From: Ursus arctos
Lineage: Eukaryota > Chordata > Mammalia > Carnivora > Ursidae
Direction of reading: 5' to 3'
Length of the DNA: 64,000 nt
Assembly (NCBI RefSeq): GCF_023065955.2
Contig: NW_026622763.1
Location: forward strand, 83,433,299-83,497,298
In this document: piece after piece, positions 37,881 to 49,795 of the stretch
Layout: every line of letters starts with the position of its first letter
Numbering within the stretch: the first letter of the stretch is position 1
Translations under genes and position numbers: made by a program
The notes under the pieces: generated by a model
What the model was told of the DNA's origin: nothing
What the model saw: the letters and a program-made list of their open reading frames with translations, nothing else
Database searches by the model: none

Positions 37881-38095
37881 AGAGAGGCAAATCAAGAAAC
37901 AGACTCTCAGCTATACAGAGAAGAAACTGATGGTTATCAGAGCAGCGGGGGAGGGAGGATGGGCGACATAGGTGATGGGCACCAGGTGATGTATGGAAGT
38001 GCTGAATCACTCTATTGTACACTTGAAAAAAATATTACACAGTATGGTAACTAGCTGGAATTTAAATAAAAACTTAAAAAAATAGAAATAAAAGG
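37881..38095 (+). mobile_element. Second, partial L1 3' end in tandem
   Basis: Immediately after the first L1 3' end (finishing about TTGAATTTAAATTAAAAC), another carnivore L1 3'UTR segment starts: CAAGAAACAGACTCTCAGC through GATGGTTATCAGAG. It finishes with GGAATTTAAATAAAAACTT and an A-rich tail. Either a second 5'-truncated L1 landed in the tail of the first, or the 3' end is duplicated. Confidence 0.75.
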
Positions 38096-41000
38096 CACAG
38101 AACTTGGAGACCATAAGATATGAGTTAGTTAATAGAGAAGGAGAAATACATTTGAAGTTTATAACTTAGGTAAGCAAGGAGATGATAATACCCATTAAAG
38201 AAGTGAAGTCTGCGGGGGAGAAAATGCCGTGGCGGTGGGGAATATCCATGAGGCAGTCTCAGAAAATTGTTCATTCACATCTGGATCTTAGAATCATGAC
38301 AAAGGATGGATATGCGTTATCACCTCAGATTCTAGATGATTCCCAAGCCTGGGAGGCTTGGAGGGGGAGGTAAATAAAAAGAAGTGGCTTGCCCCAGCAT
38401 CTTTAACCCAACCATATAAATCAACAATGAACAATGCCTTTGCCATTCATCCCAGAGTGTGGGTCTCTCTGATTCCAGGCCTTGCTCCTTAGAGTTGTTC
38501 CTGTCAGCAGTGCATGGGATGTTGGTGACCACTCAGGCCCATGACTGGTCTATTCCAGATCCCTGCAGAATTTGTGAGTTTTAGGGAAAGTTACAAGAGC
38601 TGAGTGTCAAAACTTCGTCTGAGTCTAGTAGGACGCAGACCATGGCAGTCTGTCCTTACACCAGGGCTGCTGTCTTATAATCACCTCTTCCTATCAGTGC
38701 TGATTCTTAAATGCTTTATTGCCCCGACTACGTTTTATCTAACTGGAGGAAAGGGTCCTTTGTTTCTAATTTTTATGTTCTTGACATGTATGCATTAGAC
38801 ATCTTGGCTCCATTTATTTTATTTAGGGACAAAACATCAAGTCATCTAGGAATAACATTCTTAAAATCAAGTCGGCCTGGGCCAGAACAAAGTTAATTAC
38901 TTTTGTTGTGTTATAATAATACTTGACATTTTTTTTCTCCTTTCCTCCTTTGCCAAGGCTCGTGATCTGAACAGAGCTTTGAAAAATTCCTAACAAGTAA
39001 ATGAAGACACTAGCCCTAGAGAAAGGATGAGCTCCTGCAGACTGGGCTCACAAAAGGGAGAGGTGTTTAAAAAGTCCAAAGTTACCCGTGTGTAATTCCT
39101 ATATTTAAGGGGCAAGCAGAGAAACAAGTGACCCTAAAAACTGCAGAGCAGCCATTTGAGGGATGGTACCAAGGAAAATGTCACAGAAGCCACAGGAGTG
39201 GAGTTGCATAGTGTTAAAATTTGCAGAGTCTGCCAAGTGTGAGAAATGCGAAGCCGTTGAATTTTAAAATAGATCATTTGGTGACTTTGCAGAACAATGG
39301 TGGATGCTGCAGACAGAACAGGCTTCTTGGACTATACTTCTTCATTTCACCTATAAATGACCTAGGGCAAATTACATAACTGAGCCAAAACAAACCAAAA
39401 CAAAACAAAAAGCAAACAACAACAACAAAAACCAAACCAAACCAAACCTTCTCCAGCTCCAAAAGGGCAATCTGAAATGAATTTCCCAACTCAGAGCTTG
39501 CAGAAATTCAAATACAAATGTTTTCCTCTCGAAATGTCTTTCATCCAGGGCACACAGGGTTTGTCAACATTGTCAATGGGGAAAAGGCATTTCTCTGCAC
39601 TGAATCAATGGCTATTTTTGGAAGCCACATTCTATTTCCATTATTTCACCAGCACCCACATTGCTCTTTTGCTGGCACATCAACTGCGAAATCTGACACT
39701 GACTACTAACCGGACAGAGGTAGGTTTATTTGCTCATATAATAAAAAGCATGAATAAAATTTTCAAAAGAGTAAACAGGCTTTGGTTGTGTATGAAGCAA
39801 CTCCAAAAATATCAGGGGTTAAAAGAAAGTGATTAATATCTGTTTCACTCCTGATTCATTTGTTAGTCTTTGAGTAATTCTTTTAACCAACCCTTCCAGG
39901 CACAAGAATGAAGACAATAGTTTTTACTTATGTCGTCGTGTTTTAGCCAATTAGATTTGCAGAGTCATTTGTGATTCTTCGATGAAAAGTATTGAGTTTT
40001 CTCATTTACACATTATGAGAGTGATGAATGATGAGGGAGGAGTTTAAAACCTGCCTTCGGGGCCCGTCCGGGAAACCACAGTAGATTAATTCTGGTTCCC
40101 TAATTCATTGTGATTTCTTCTATAGATAGACTTGAATGCCTGATACAGTCGTGCAATCACTCCTACATATTTGCCTTGGAATTCTATCTTGATCTGACTC
40201 CAGTTTCTACACACAGATGCATGAGAGCACACTTAATACTCTACATTTGATGATGTGCCTATTCTCAAATGAAGTTAGTTTTCAATTTTCAATTTCTTGG
40301 TAAACGAGAAGTGTTTCTGAGGACTCCAGAATGAAAGGGGAACTGAGTCTGCCGGCTTCCTTCGACAGCAGGCTTGCAGTTCTCCCCCACTAGATTGCCT
40401 TGCTTGCGCTCCTGATGCCAGAGGAACAATGGTGCTTGATTAGAGAAGCATAGTCACAGCAACCCAACTTACTGCAAAGCAAGAAAAATCCCCAAGAGGA
40501 AAGAGGGCATTTACCTATGCTTCACAAGACCGCTTTTCACCAATAAAAAAAATGAAGCCATATTAAATATTAAATATTAAAGCATCGGTAGGGGACTTCA
40601 TGAACTCTTTTTAGAACATGGATTAAATATAGGAGAATAAGTAGAATGCTTCTTGCTGAACCTCAACTCCACCTCTAATGTCATTCCCTTTTTATAGCAA
40701 AATTCTCACCAGTCTTCTCTGGAGACATTCAAGTTTCATAGAATCAATTTCATACATTTGAAAGAAAGATCTTAGCTCTGTGACATCCATGAAAGATGTA
40801 AACACCAAAAGAAGTCTGTTTGGCTTGTTTCAGAAAAAAACATGCTATAAAAATAGAGATTAAAATGAGCAAGTGTGGCACAGCACAACTCATGAAACAA
40901 GGCGAAACACCTTTGTTGTCTCAGAAGTGTTTCGATCTGTACAAGACACTTGACCGCCTCTGTTTTCTTGTGCTTGAACCAATGGCTGGCTCAGCTATTT

Positions 41001-41555
41001 CTGGTACCCCAGCCATGACACTTACAGAGGAACCCATAGCAACCATTCCTCTATTGGTGGATTTTTTTTTTTTTTTTTTTGAACTTGCAAGGCTATACTG
41101 CTAGCACTATGGGAAAGGAAATTTCCCGCATCATTCTTTTTGAAGAATTAAATCTTTTTCTTGCTAATATATCTTCTTCAGCAGACCTATCATTAGGCAT
41201 GTTGGGTCAAACCTCTAGATGTGATGGGTGCTTGCTTGTAATCGGAGGGACCATACACATTTTAGAGCAAGGGCTCAGAGGAGGATTGCTACTTGTGTGA
41301 AAAGTCAGCCTTTTTCTACAGCGGTTTTTCCTCGAAAAAGACAAACTAGTGATCTCTGTTATAAATTAGTAGTTACCAACTATTGACAACCAGTCTTAAG
41401 AAGCTGAATTAATTACATAGTCACTGCTTCGTATTTTCAGCCATCCACATGCAGAACCAATTGTGGTTCTCATTGCCTATTGCGTACTTAAGGGAATCAA
41501 AGTTGATTGCTTTTCCATTATGTCTTACGTGCTCTGATACATTGCTTCCGTTAAT
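38096..41555. other. Intergenic, no recognised gene
   Basis: This is mostly unique sequence of mixed composition. A CAAAAC/CAACAA-type simple run lies at about 39389-39447, and a T19-type run at about 41061-41080. Short open frames (for example 39477-39836) have no recognisable domains. No retrotransposon was securely identified. Confidence 0.45.
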
Positions 41556-41559
41556 CTTC

Positions 41560-41740
41560 ATAATAACTCCTGGATAAATATCATTATGTCTATTTTATTT
41601 TAAGGAAATAGGGACTCATAGGGCTAAATAACTTGTCTCACACAGTCAGTAAATGGTTGAGCAGTGGATTACATGGTTCTCTCCGATTGGAAAACCCATA
41701 GTTTTCCCACTACATTAAGCTGTCTCCCAGGAAGGGCATC
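41560..41740 (+). repeat. MIR/L2-class repeat remnant
   Basis: The blocks 'ttaatcttcataataactcctgg', 'ttttaaggaaatagggactcata', 'cacacagtcagtaaatgg' and 'cactacattaagctgtctccc' follow the order of the ancient repeat also seen near 26690. The copy is decayed. Confidence 0.6.
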
Positions 41741-41839
41741 AGTTATTTAGAGCAAAAGAACATACTAAAGTTTACAGTTTGATTTTTATTAAAGTAAAAA
41801 CTTCAACCTCATGCTGAAAGTAAATTGTGTCATAGAATA

Positions 41840-42090
41840 TAAAGAACATGAGCTTTCTAATCCTGGCCTGAGTGCTTCCCAAAGCACTATGTAACTTTGG
41901 GCAATTTACTTAATTTTTCTGTGCCTCAGTTTCCAGACTTGTAAAATAGAGATATTTGTAGGTACATAAAAATTGTGATTAAATTAAAAATTAGTGAATA
42001 TCTCTAGGGCTGTTGGGAATTTCAAATGAAATAATGTGTAGGGTTGTCTGCTAGAGTACTTGATAATCAACAAATGCTAAATTTTCTGTT
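41840..42090 (+). repeat. MIR SINE
   Basis: The core 'tgtaactttgggcaatttacttaatttttctgtgcctcagtttccagacttgtaaaatagagat' is the diagnostic conserved MIR core. It is followed by the usual 'gggctgttgggaatttcaaatgaaataatgtg' block. The copy is nearly complete at its 3' half. Confidence 0.8.
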
Positions 42091-42189
42091 CCATTTTTCA
42101 TATCTTTAAAAATTATGTTTAATGAAATGTCACAGCATGATTTTATCTAAAGAACATACTATACATGTTCTTGGGTGCCATGCTACTTC

Positions 42190-42560
42190 CCCCTAAACGT
42201 GTAGTATGAACATCTCTCAATTCAGTAAATATGGGTGTGCATTACCTTTTTACGTGACTTTATTGTATTCCATTTGGTGGATATACTATACCTTACAAAG
42301 TAACACTTGGTCTATTTGCAGATTTTCACTATTATATATGATTCTGCTTGTCCACGTCTTTGCACAGTTCTCTAATTATTTCTTTAGCAAAATTTCTATC
42401 CGTGGAATTGAGTCAAAGGGTGTATCTGGCTTCAGAGGGGCTTTTTATATATGTGGCCACATTGCCTCCTGCAACTGGGTGCTATTTTTATTCCCACACC
42501 AGAGGAATAGTTTACCACTTCAACTTTTTTTTATCTTTGCCAATGTGTTATACATACATT
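42190..42560 (-). repeat. Old L1M-type 3'-end fragment
   Basis: 'ttgtattccatttggtggatatactataccttac', 'aaatttctatccgtggaattgagtcaaagggtgt' and 'gccacattgcctcctgcaac' follow the order of antisense 3' ends of old mammalian L1 elements. A 120-codon open frame across it is incidental. Confidence 0.5.
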
Positions 42561-44727
42561 CAGTTTAATTTAAATGATTTGATAATAAGAAAATACTGTC
42601 TGATCGATTAATTTCAAGAAAACACATTAAAAGCAATCAATAATTTGATCAGAGGTTTGGAAACTTGTTCTGTAACTGTTTCCAAATAGGTTTAGTGTAA
42701 CTATTTTAAGTTTACAAGCCATACCTTCCCTGTCTGCTCAGCTCCACTTGGATTGTGAAAGCAACCGCTGACAACAAGTAAACAAATGAGGGGGGCTGTG
42801 TTCCAATAAAACTTTATTCGTGGACATTGAAATTTGAATTTCATATAATTTTCACACATCTCATATTTTTATTCTTCTTATTTTCGAATTTAAAAATATA
42901 TAACTATTATTAGTCTATGCAGCCAAAGGAGCCGATTTGGCCTCGGCCGTAGTTTGCCCACTCTGATTTGGATAGAGGTAATGTGTTTTCACGTGGTTCA
43001 TGCTTCTTAATTTTCATCTAATAAAGGCATGGGAGGCGACAGCATAGCTAGCAGGATCAGTCATTGAAGAGACTGGTGGTGCCCTTTAGTCTGAAGTAAC
43101 GAGTTGTATCCTTTCACCATACAAGCTGACTTCAAACCCTGCTCTAGAATTTACTACTAGTGTGGACTTAACCAATTTATCTTCCCTGCTTCTCAGCTTT
43201 CCCTTACTTATAATAAAGTTGGAATCATCCATACGGTGCCCTTCCTTCATGTGAAAGCAGTTAAGTAATGGCCAACATTCTTCAGTTGTTCTGGAAAGTT
43301 CGCACATGATGTATTAATGTATTGGAGACATGAGTTAAAATGGACAGCCAAGCTGATGTTTATTCATAAGCAGTTACCTTGCACCGCCTTCTTTACAGTA
43401 ATTAACCTGACATTCTGGTACACTGAAATAAATATTCCTTTGCATTTGTCTGCTGCTTTTAGATTTACTGAGCATTTTCAACCTTTTATTTAATACTTAA
43501 AATGATCCTGTGGGGTATACATTCTTGCTACATTTTATAGGGAGAAAACTGATATGAAGTAATTTTTCAAGATTATACGGAATACAACAAGTTAATGAAC
43601 GAGTTATAAATTGAACACAAGCAAGGCTTCTAACTGCGAGGCCAGGCTTCCCCTCCCCCCCAACCCAGATGGATCCTCTTTTATTTAAAGAAACTAGGCA
43701 GTTGTCTTTTCTGCTGCCCCCTTATCCTGGAGCAGTCACTCACTGCCTCATTCTCAGATTCAAAGTGAGTCTGTGCCCCACCCCCTAGGACAGAGTCCCT
43801 GCTGTCATAGTCACGGTTAGAACGTGTCTTTTCTCCTCCTGACTTGATCACTGTTTATAGAACCACTAAGAGCGCTAGGAGTCCAAGGTTGCTCAACCCT
43901 CGGCCAGGTGATGGAGAGTGGCAGGCCCATAGAGCGTAGCCACACACTAACTCCAAGGTCTAGCCTGAGCTGCTGCCGTGAATCCTCTTCACACCCTGGC
44001 CCACCCCACTAAGTCAGCGAGACTTAGCACAACTCATGTGTTTGTGAGATTTCCCATCCTTATAATACCCTCCTTTGTTTAAGCTAGTCGAATAGGTCTG
44101 TTTCTTTCAACCAAATCAGCCCAAAATAAGGCATAATGATTAATCTATGAAGCATTTTTTATTTCCTTCCTACAGTAGGTATCCTATGTAGATCTATGGG
44201 ATTTGGGGGAGGAATATAAAAATAACCATACATATGATTGTGAAAATAATAAAGGGAACTAGCATGTAATAGTCGAAACGACATTAGAAGCTACATATTG
44301 CTATAATATTGGGCACATTTTCGAAACAGGATTAAAGTAGGCAAACTGTGTTTTGAATTATTTCTCATGGGAGGTAAAGAACATTAATTGCTACTAATCA
44401 TGATTTTTATTTGGGATGAGGACTATTTTGCGATCAAATGTTGATCAAAGGCTTGAAGAAAGAAAGTAGTAGATTGTGTTTCCTTTTATGGCATTTGTTT
44501 CTGCCTTTCCTGGTGATAAAAATGTACTTTCTTGATTAATCCTATTTATATGGCAGTGGAGTTCTTTATTTCTGCTTGTCAATCTTTTGTGGAGTCGTCT
44601 TCTCCACACTCAAATAACAAAAGTTATATTGTTGCCATCTTATGCCTTGTCTTAATTCAGCTGTCTCCATTGGCCTGAGCTACTTACCTGCTTTTTCCAC
44701 ACTTATTTGGATTTTAGCTGGATTAGA
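42561..44727. other. Intergenic with an MIR/L2-class remnant near 43470-43640
   Basis: The block 'tttatttaatacttaaaatgatcctgtggggtatac...ttttatagggagaaaactgatatgaagtaatt' is another decayed ancient repeat. The rest is unassigned, and no gene was recognised. Confidence 0.45.
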
Positions 44728-44912
44728 GCACGGGGGTTCTTAATCTCGTTTGTACAGTAGAGTCACCTGCAAAGCTTTACGAAAATATTCAGAAGCTTCC
44801 TGTTCCCCCAAAGATTTTGATTTAATTGGTCAGAGAAGGAAGCTAGATATTAATATTTTTTAGGTTTCTCTTGGTAAGATTCTAATCACTAGGATTGAGA
44901 ACCATCAGTTTC
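44728..44912 (+). repeat. MER5A-type hAT DNA transposon
   Basis: The left end GGGGTTCTTAATCTCGTTTG and the right end GGATTGAGAACCATCAGTTT are decayed inverted terminal repeats of the 'caggggttctcaa / ttgagaaccactg' type. Between them lies the 'gagtcacctgcaaagcttt' block. Length and layout fit MER5A. Confidence 0.65.
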
Positions 44913-46875
44913 AGGAAACCTACCAACCTCTTTAGAATCCAATTAGTCAGCCTAGGGTTGATAAATGTCTGGTTTATTTCTGGGCTATGGATCCCCATGC
45001 ACAACACTTTGGATCAGGAACAGGAGAAGAGATGATTCTTGATATGTCTGTCACTCAGAAGAACAGCATGGAATGGACTTAGGAAGCTTTGCATGAGCTC
45101 GGTGCCCTCGATAGGAATGACTGTTCTATCAATCGTTAGTGCTTGCCTTTTCCAAAGAGAAAACCTTGAGCTGTCAGAATTTGCTGGTTTGTTGCTGTTA
45201 TTGTTGTTGTTTAAGAGTTTGCTGGTATTTTAAATCAAGTTGCAAATGTTCCTGCAGCTGAAATCCGCTCCTCCTCTGGTGAGGAAGTGCAGCCCACCGT
45301 CACACTGTCACACCTCACACCGTTGGGTTCTCTGGAAGCAGACTCGGATGCAGTTTGGAGTGCAAGCAATAATTGTTACATATTCACTACAGGACAGAGA
45401 AATCTCTCTCTCCTGAAGGCAGGTCAGGGTCTGGAGTTTGTGTTGCTGCCACATGACCGAGTCACACACACAGCTAGACGCTGACACCCTGGGAGAGGAC
45501 ACACACACACGAAGGAACAGAGGACTGAGGGGTAGGAGCCGCACGGCTGCAGGGATGGAGTGCTGCAGCCAGACTCTTTCTCCCTGCTATTTCCTAAGGA
45601 GCCGGCAAGCCACGTCTCTTCTCACACCAGTGCTCGTTACCACCTACTGCAGGGCAAGCTAATTAAGGTATTTCTGAAATTTCAGCCAGGCACACACAAA
45701 CAAACCTTTCTTTAGTAAGAAAATGTCAACAGAATACTTAAGTACAGATATTGCATTTCTACATTTTAAAAAGATATACTTTCTAAAATCAATCCTTTTG
45801 GTTTTTCAAAATTGACCCTGTGCAGAAATGGTTTAGACTCCCGGAAAACATGGATCTCCTCATTCCTTTAGCATGTGATCACAGTATAAAAGGGTTTTTT
45901 TAAAATATAAATATTTTTTTATACATCAGGGAGAAAATTAAATTGAAGGATAGTTTACTAAGGGGCTGTTCAGCATTTCCCCCTTAATAAAATAAAGCTT
46001 CCTTCCTTATAGTACAATATAAAGTGGAAACTTACACGTCCTCGTCATCATCATCATGACAGTGTGCATAATAATAGAGCCTGAGAATTAAAAATATTTC
46101 AAGCCGCACCAATGTTAAATGAAAACGCATACTCAGTGACTCAGCAAACATGGCTTCCAGCACCGTGAAGCTTTCATACTCTTTAAACACAAACCATGAT
46201 TGTTTATAAAACTAGACACAAAAATAGGCTTTACGATATTGACATCTACCAGCCGACCATAGGCATCTTCTTTTCATCTTAAACCCATAGCAGAAAAAGG
46301 GTTTTGTAGTCCAGAAACAGCTGTCAGACCATAGATGAGAATCCGAGGGCTGGGCTGGCAGGCATTCCTTCGGTGAAGCCACTGACATTGAAATCAAAAC
46401 GGAGATCTGACCTATTTAGGGAGTGACCCTTCAAGTCTTAGGGTTTCAACAGAGTGACTCCTACAGCGATGTCGAGAGCTGGCGGCCAGTGCCATTGTCT
46501 GCAGGCACCCGTGAGCCACTCCGCGGGCCCTGACCCTGTGCTTCAGGGATGTGTTGACAAACAAGCCCTAACAAGATGCCAAGTGCAAAAGAAGAATGTC
46601 AGTGTAAATGCTATAGCTGTCTTCTCCACGTAACTTAAAGGGTTATAGGACAGCGACTGAGAATTCCCGGAACTGGTTTGTCCGTCTCCGTCAGTGTCAC
46701 TCCGTGAAGGAGCACCATGGATTTACACCATCAGGACAAAACGAAAACGAAGACTAAGCTACACAAAAGTTTGCTCGAAAGGCTAAGAGGCTACGTTGTC
46801 GTGTCAGAAGAATAAGACTTGAGATAGAGTAGAACAGGCGCTGTGCCAAGAGCTTTACGTCTATTGCGGTTATTC
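44913..46875. other. Intergenic, non-repetitive, patches of higher CpG
   Basis: I recognise no transposon over about 2 kb. Two patches, 45240-45660 and 46440-46830, have more CpG than the AT-rich surroundings. Open frames here have no recognisable domains. This could be regulatory DNA, but nothing directly proves that. Confidence 0.4.
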
Positions 46876-46879
46876 TAAA

Positions 46880-47400
46880 GCATGTCCACAGGTGCTTGGA
46901 CACTCCTCCCATTAAGAGATGGGATCTATGTCCCTTCCTTTCAGTGCTCCAGGAACCTTTGTGACTTTTTAAATCAGTAAACCACAGCAGCAGTGTTGCT
47001 ACATGAGGCTAGATCAGAAAAGGCTGTGCTGCATCCACCTGGTCCCTTGGGATGCTCCCCCTGGGTGAACTGAGCTTTCAAAAGCCCAGCCATCCTGAGG
47101 CTGTCACTCAGGAGAGGCCAGTGGAGAGCCTGGGCGGAGCCACCAGATGTCGGCCAGCTTCAGCTGTCAAGCGTGTGGGCGAGTCAGCTTGGGCACACTG
47201 ACTGTTCCAGTCTCCACGGAACTACAGTGCCAACCCACACGAACTATAACTGCGCGAGAGACTCTGAAGGGGAATGCCCTGCTGAGACCTCCCACGTTCC
47301 TGGCTCACAAATCATGAGCACAAGAAACGGTTGTTTTATGCCACTAAGAGTTGGGCTAATCATTTGTTATGTAACAGTTGTAACCAGAAACTCTATTGAC
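46880..47400 (+). mobile_element. MLT1-like LTR (ERVL-MaLR)
   Basis: The order 'gatgggatctatgtcccttcctttca', 'aacctttgtgact', 'ttgggatgctccccctggg', 'ccagccatcctgaggctgtcac' and finally 'aaacggttgttttatgccactaagagttgggctaatcatttgttatgtaacag' follows the mammalian apparent LTR-retrotransposon (MaLR) LTR from body to end. It is an old, diverged copy without internal sequence. Confidence 0.7.
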
Positions 47401-47503
47401 TCATTGAATCCTCACAACAACCTTGCAAAATAGCTTCTCTTATTATTCTCTTTTTTTTTTCAAATGGAGATACTGATTCCCAGAGATGTTAAGTGGCATT
47501 TTC

Positions 47504-47702
47504 TTTCTTTTTAAAGGATTTATTAATTTAATAGAGAGAGTGGGGGGAGGGGCAGAGGGAGAGGGAAAGAGAGATAATATCAAGTGGACTCCCCGCTAAG
47601 CACAGAGCCCGAGTTGGGGCTCCGTCTCAGGACCCTGAGATCATGACCTGAGCCACAGTCAAAGGTCCGCAGCTTAACTGACTGAACCAGCCAGGTGCCC
47701 CT
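47504..47702 (-). mobile_element. CAN-SINE splitting an older repeat
   Basis: This is a reverse-oriented SINE (TTTAAAGGATTTATTAATTT start, CCAGCCAGGTGCCCC end). The duplication GAGATGTTAAGTGGCATTTTC (47483-47503) reappears as GAGACGTTAAGTAGCATTTTC (47703-47723) with two differences. The duplicated sequence belongs to an ancient MIR/L2-class repeat (47395-47480 and 47724-47810) that the SINE interrupts. Confidence 0.92.
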
Positions 47703-47810
47703 GAGACGTTAAGTAGCATTTTCAAGGTTACACGGCTTGTGAGCAGCAATGCTGGTATTTGCACTCAGGTAGTCGGGTCCCAGAGCCTTTGCTCTTAACG
47801 ATCTTGAAAT

Positions 47811-48439
47811 GGGGGTGTTATCATATCTGAACTTATGTGCCATTTCAAATCCTCTTAGCCTCATCTAGAGCCAGGGAACACTGGCTCCAGCTTCAGCCAC
47901 CTCTGCAGAGAGACCAGGACTGTGTGGACTCTTGCCAAGCTCACCTTGCCTAATTCTCCTGCTATACGTGCTACTGGTATTCCAGGAATCCCTGTTAGTA
48001 CTGAGGCACAAGACGCTGTAGGAGCCTGTCTGAGCCCTTACGTGTATGTCCAGGAAGCATGGAGGGACTAACACCCCACAGAGCAAACCCAACCTCCTGA
48101 TAAACTCTTCTCCCTTTCTTCTATAGACACATTTCTGAGAAGCAGTTATTCTGAGAAGCGGTTTCTCAGAGGACCACTTGCAGATCAAGCAATGTACTGC
48201 ATTTGATACAAAGTAGTAGTCAGCTTAGCAATATACCATCCCATTAGCTTTGTCTCCTCCACCTTATCTATTTTTAGTCCACTTCTCCCTCCTTGGATTG
48301 CATGCCCTAATAAGAAGAAACACACAAGCCATGGTTTCAGCCCTTCTTCCTGTGAAGCTCAGGTCAAGATAATAGCCGAAAATGTTTTCACTAAATAATT
48401 ACGCCTATGTATGCATAAAATATATAGCACTGTTTTGCA
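47811..48439. other. Intergenic, no recognised element
   Basis: This is unique sequence between the split repeat and the L1 block. The minus-strand frame at 47865-48188 (107 codons) has no recognisable domain or exon-like boundaries. Confidence 0.4.
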
Positions 48440-49790
48440 TATTTTAAACTTTTAATATAAATGGTATTATATCATGAGATCATTCTGCAAGTTATTTTGT
48501 TCACTCAACACTACATTTTGGAAATTTTCCTGTGCTGATACATGAAGCTATAAGTCATACATATTAAATGCTATATATTGTTTCATTGTATGAATGTGTC
48601 TTAGATCATTTATCCGTTCTCCTGTATATGGACATCATAGGATGCTTAGAATTCACTACTAAAATGTTAGTGCGATGAGTAATGTTTTTATCCTTTTATG
48701 CGCATATGTGATAAGTCCTCCAGGGTCTACTTAGGGAATTGTTGGATTGAACTGTGCACGTATTTCAATTTTACTAGATATTGCCAAAATTGTCTTCAAA
48801 ATCATGGAAGTCCTACATATCCTTGAAAACACTTAGTATTATCAGACTTTTTTTAAACACTATTTTTGGAACAGTTTTAGATTTACATAAAAATTGAGAG
48901 GAAGTTACAGAGATTTCTCCTGTATCTCCTGTCCCCACACACAGGTCCTCACACTGCTCCATAATTAACATCTCCATCAGAGTGCTACATTTGTTACAAC
49001 TGATGAACCCACGTTGACCTATCATAATCACCTAAGATCTATAGTTTACCTACCGTTCACCCTTGGTGGTGTTCATCACATAAGTTGAGCAAATGTATAA
49101 TAACATGTATTCATCATTTATAGTATAATACAGAGTATTTTCACTGCCCTAAAAATCCTCTGTTCTCACATATTCATCTGTCACTCCTCAATATCAGGCA
49201 GCCGTTGATCTTTTTATTGTCTCCATAGTTTTGCTTTTCCCAGAACGTCAAATAGTTGGAATCACACAGAATGTAACCTTTTAATACTGGCTTCTTCCAC
49301 TCTGTGACATGCGTGTAAGTTTCCTCCCTGTCTTTTCATGGCTTGATAGCTTGTTTCTTTTTAGTGGTGAATAACATTCCTCCGTCCTTAGTAGCACAGC
49401 TTGATTATCCTGTTCAGTTATTGAAAAATGTTTTGGTTGCTTCCAGGGTTAGGAAATTATGAACAAAGCTGCTATTAATAGGCACATACAGACTTCTGTG
49501 TGGACATACATTTGAAAATTTGGCTATGTGTTCACTTGGGTATGTGTCAAAACATACAGTTGCTGACTCATATGGTAAGAGTATGTTAGTTTTGTAAGAA
49601 ACTGCCAAATGATCTTTCCAAAGTCGTCGTACCATTTTGCATTCCCACCAGCAGAGAATGAGAGTTCCTCTAGCTCCACACCCTCATCAGCACTGGGTGT
49701 TGACAATGTTCCAAATTTTGGGCATTCTAATAGGTGTGTAGTGATATTTCACTATTGTTGTGAGCTTCCATGATAACGTATAAAGTAGAG
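48440..49790 (-). repeat. Old L1M-type fragments, 3' ends
   Basis: There are two consecutive antisense L1 3'-end blocks. The first (48440-48850) has 'gttcactcaacactacattttgg' and 'gaattgttggattgaactg'. The second (48850-49790) has 'agatttacataaaaattgag', 'ttcccaccagcagagaatgagagttcctctagctccacaccctcatcagcac' and 'cattctaataggtgtgtagtga'. These are typical of antisense mammalian L1M 3'UTR/ORF2 junctions. Confidence 0.6.
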
Positions 49791-49795
49791 CATCT

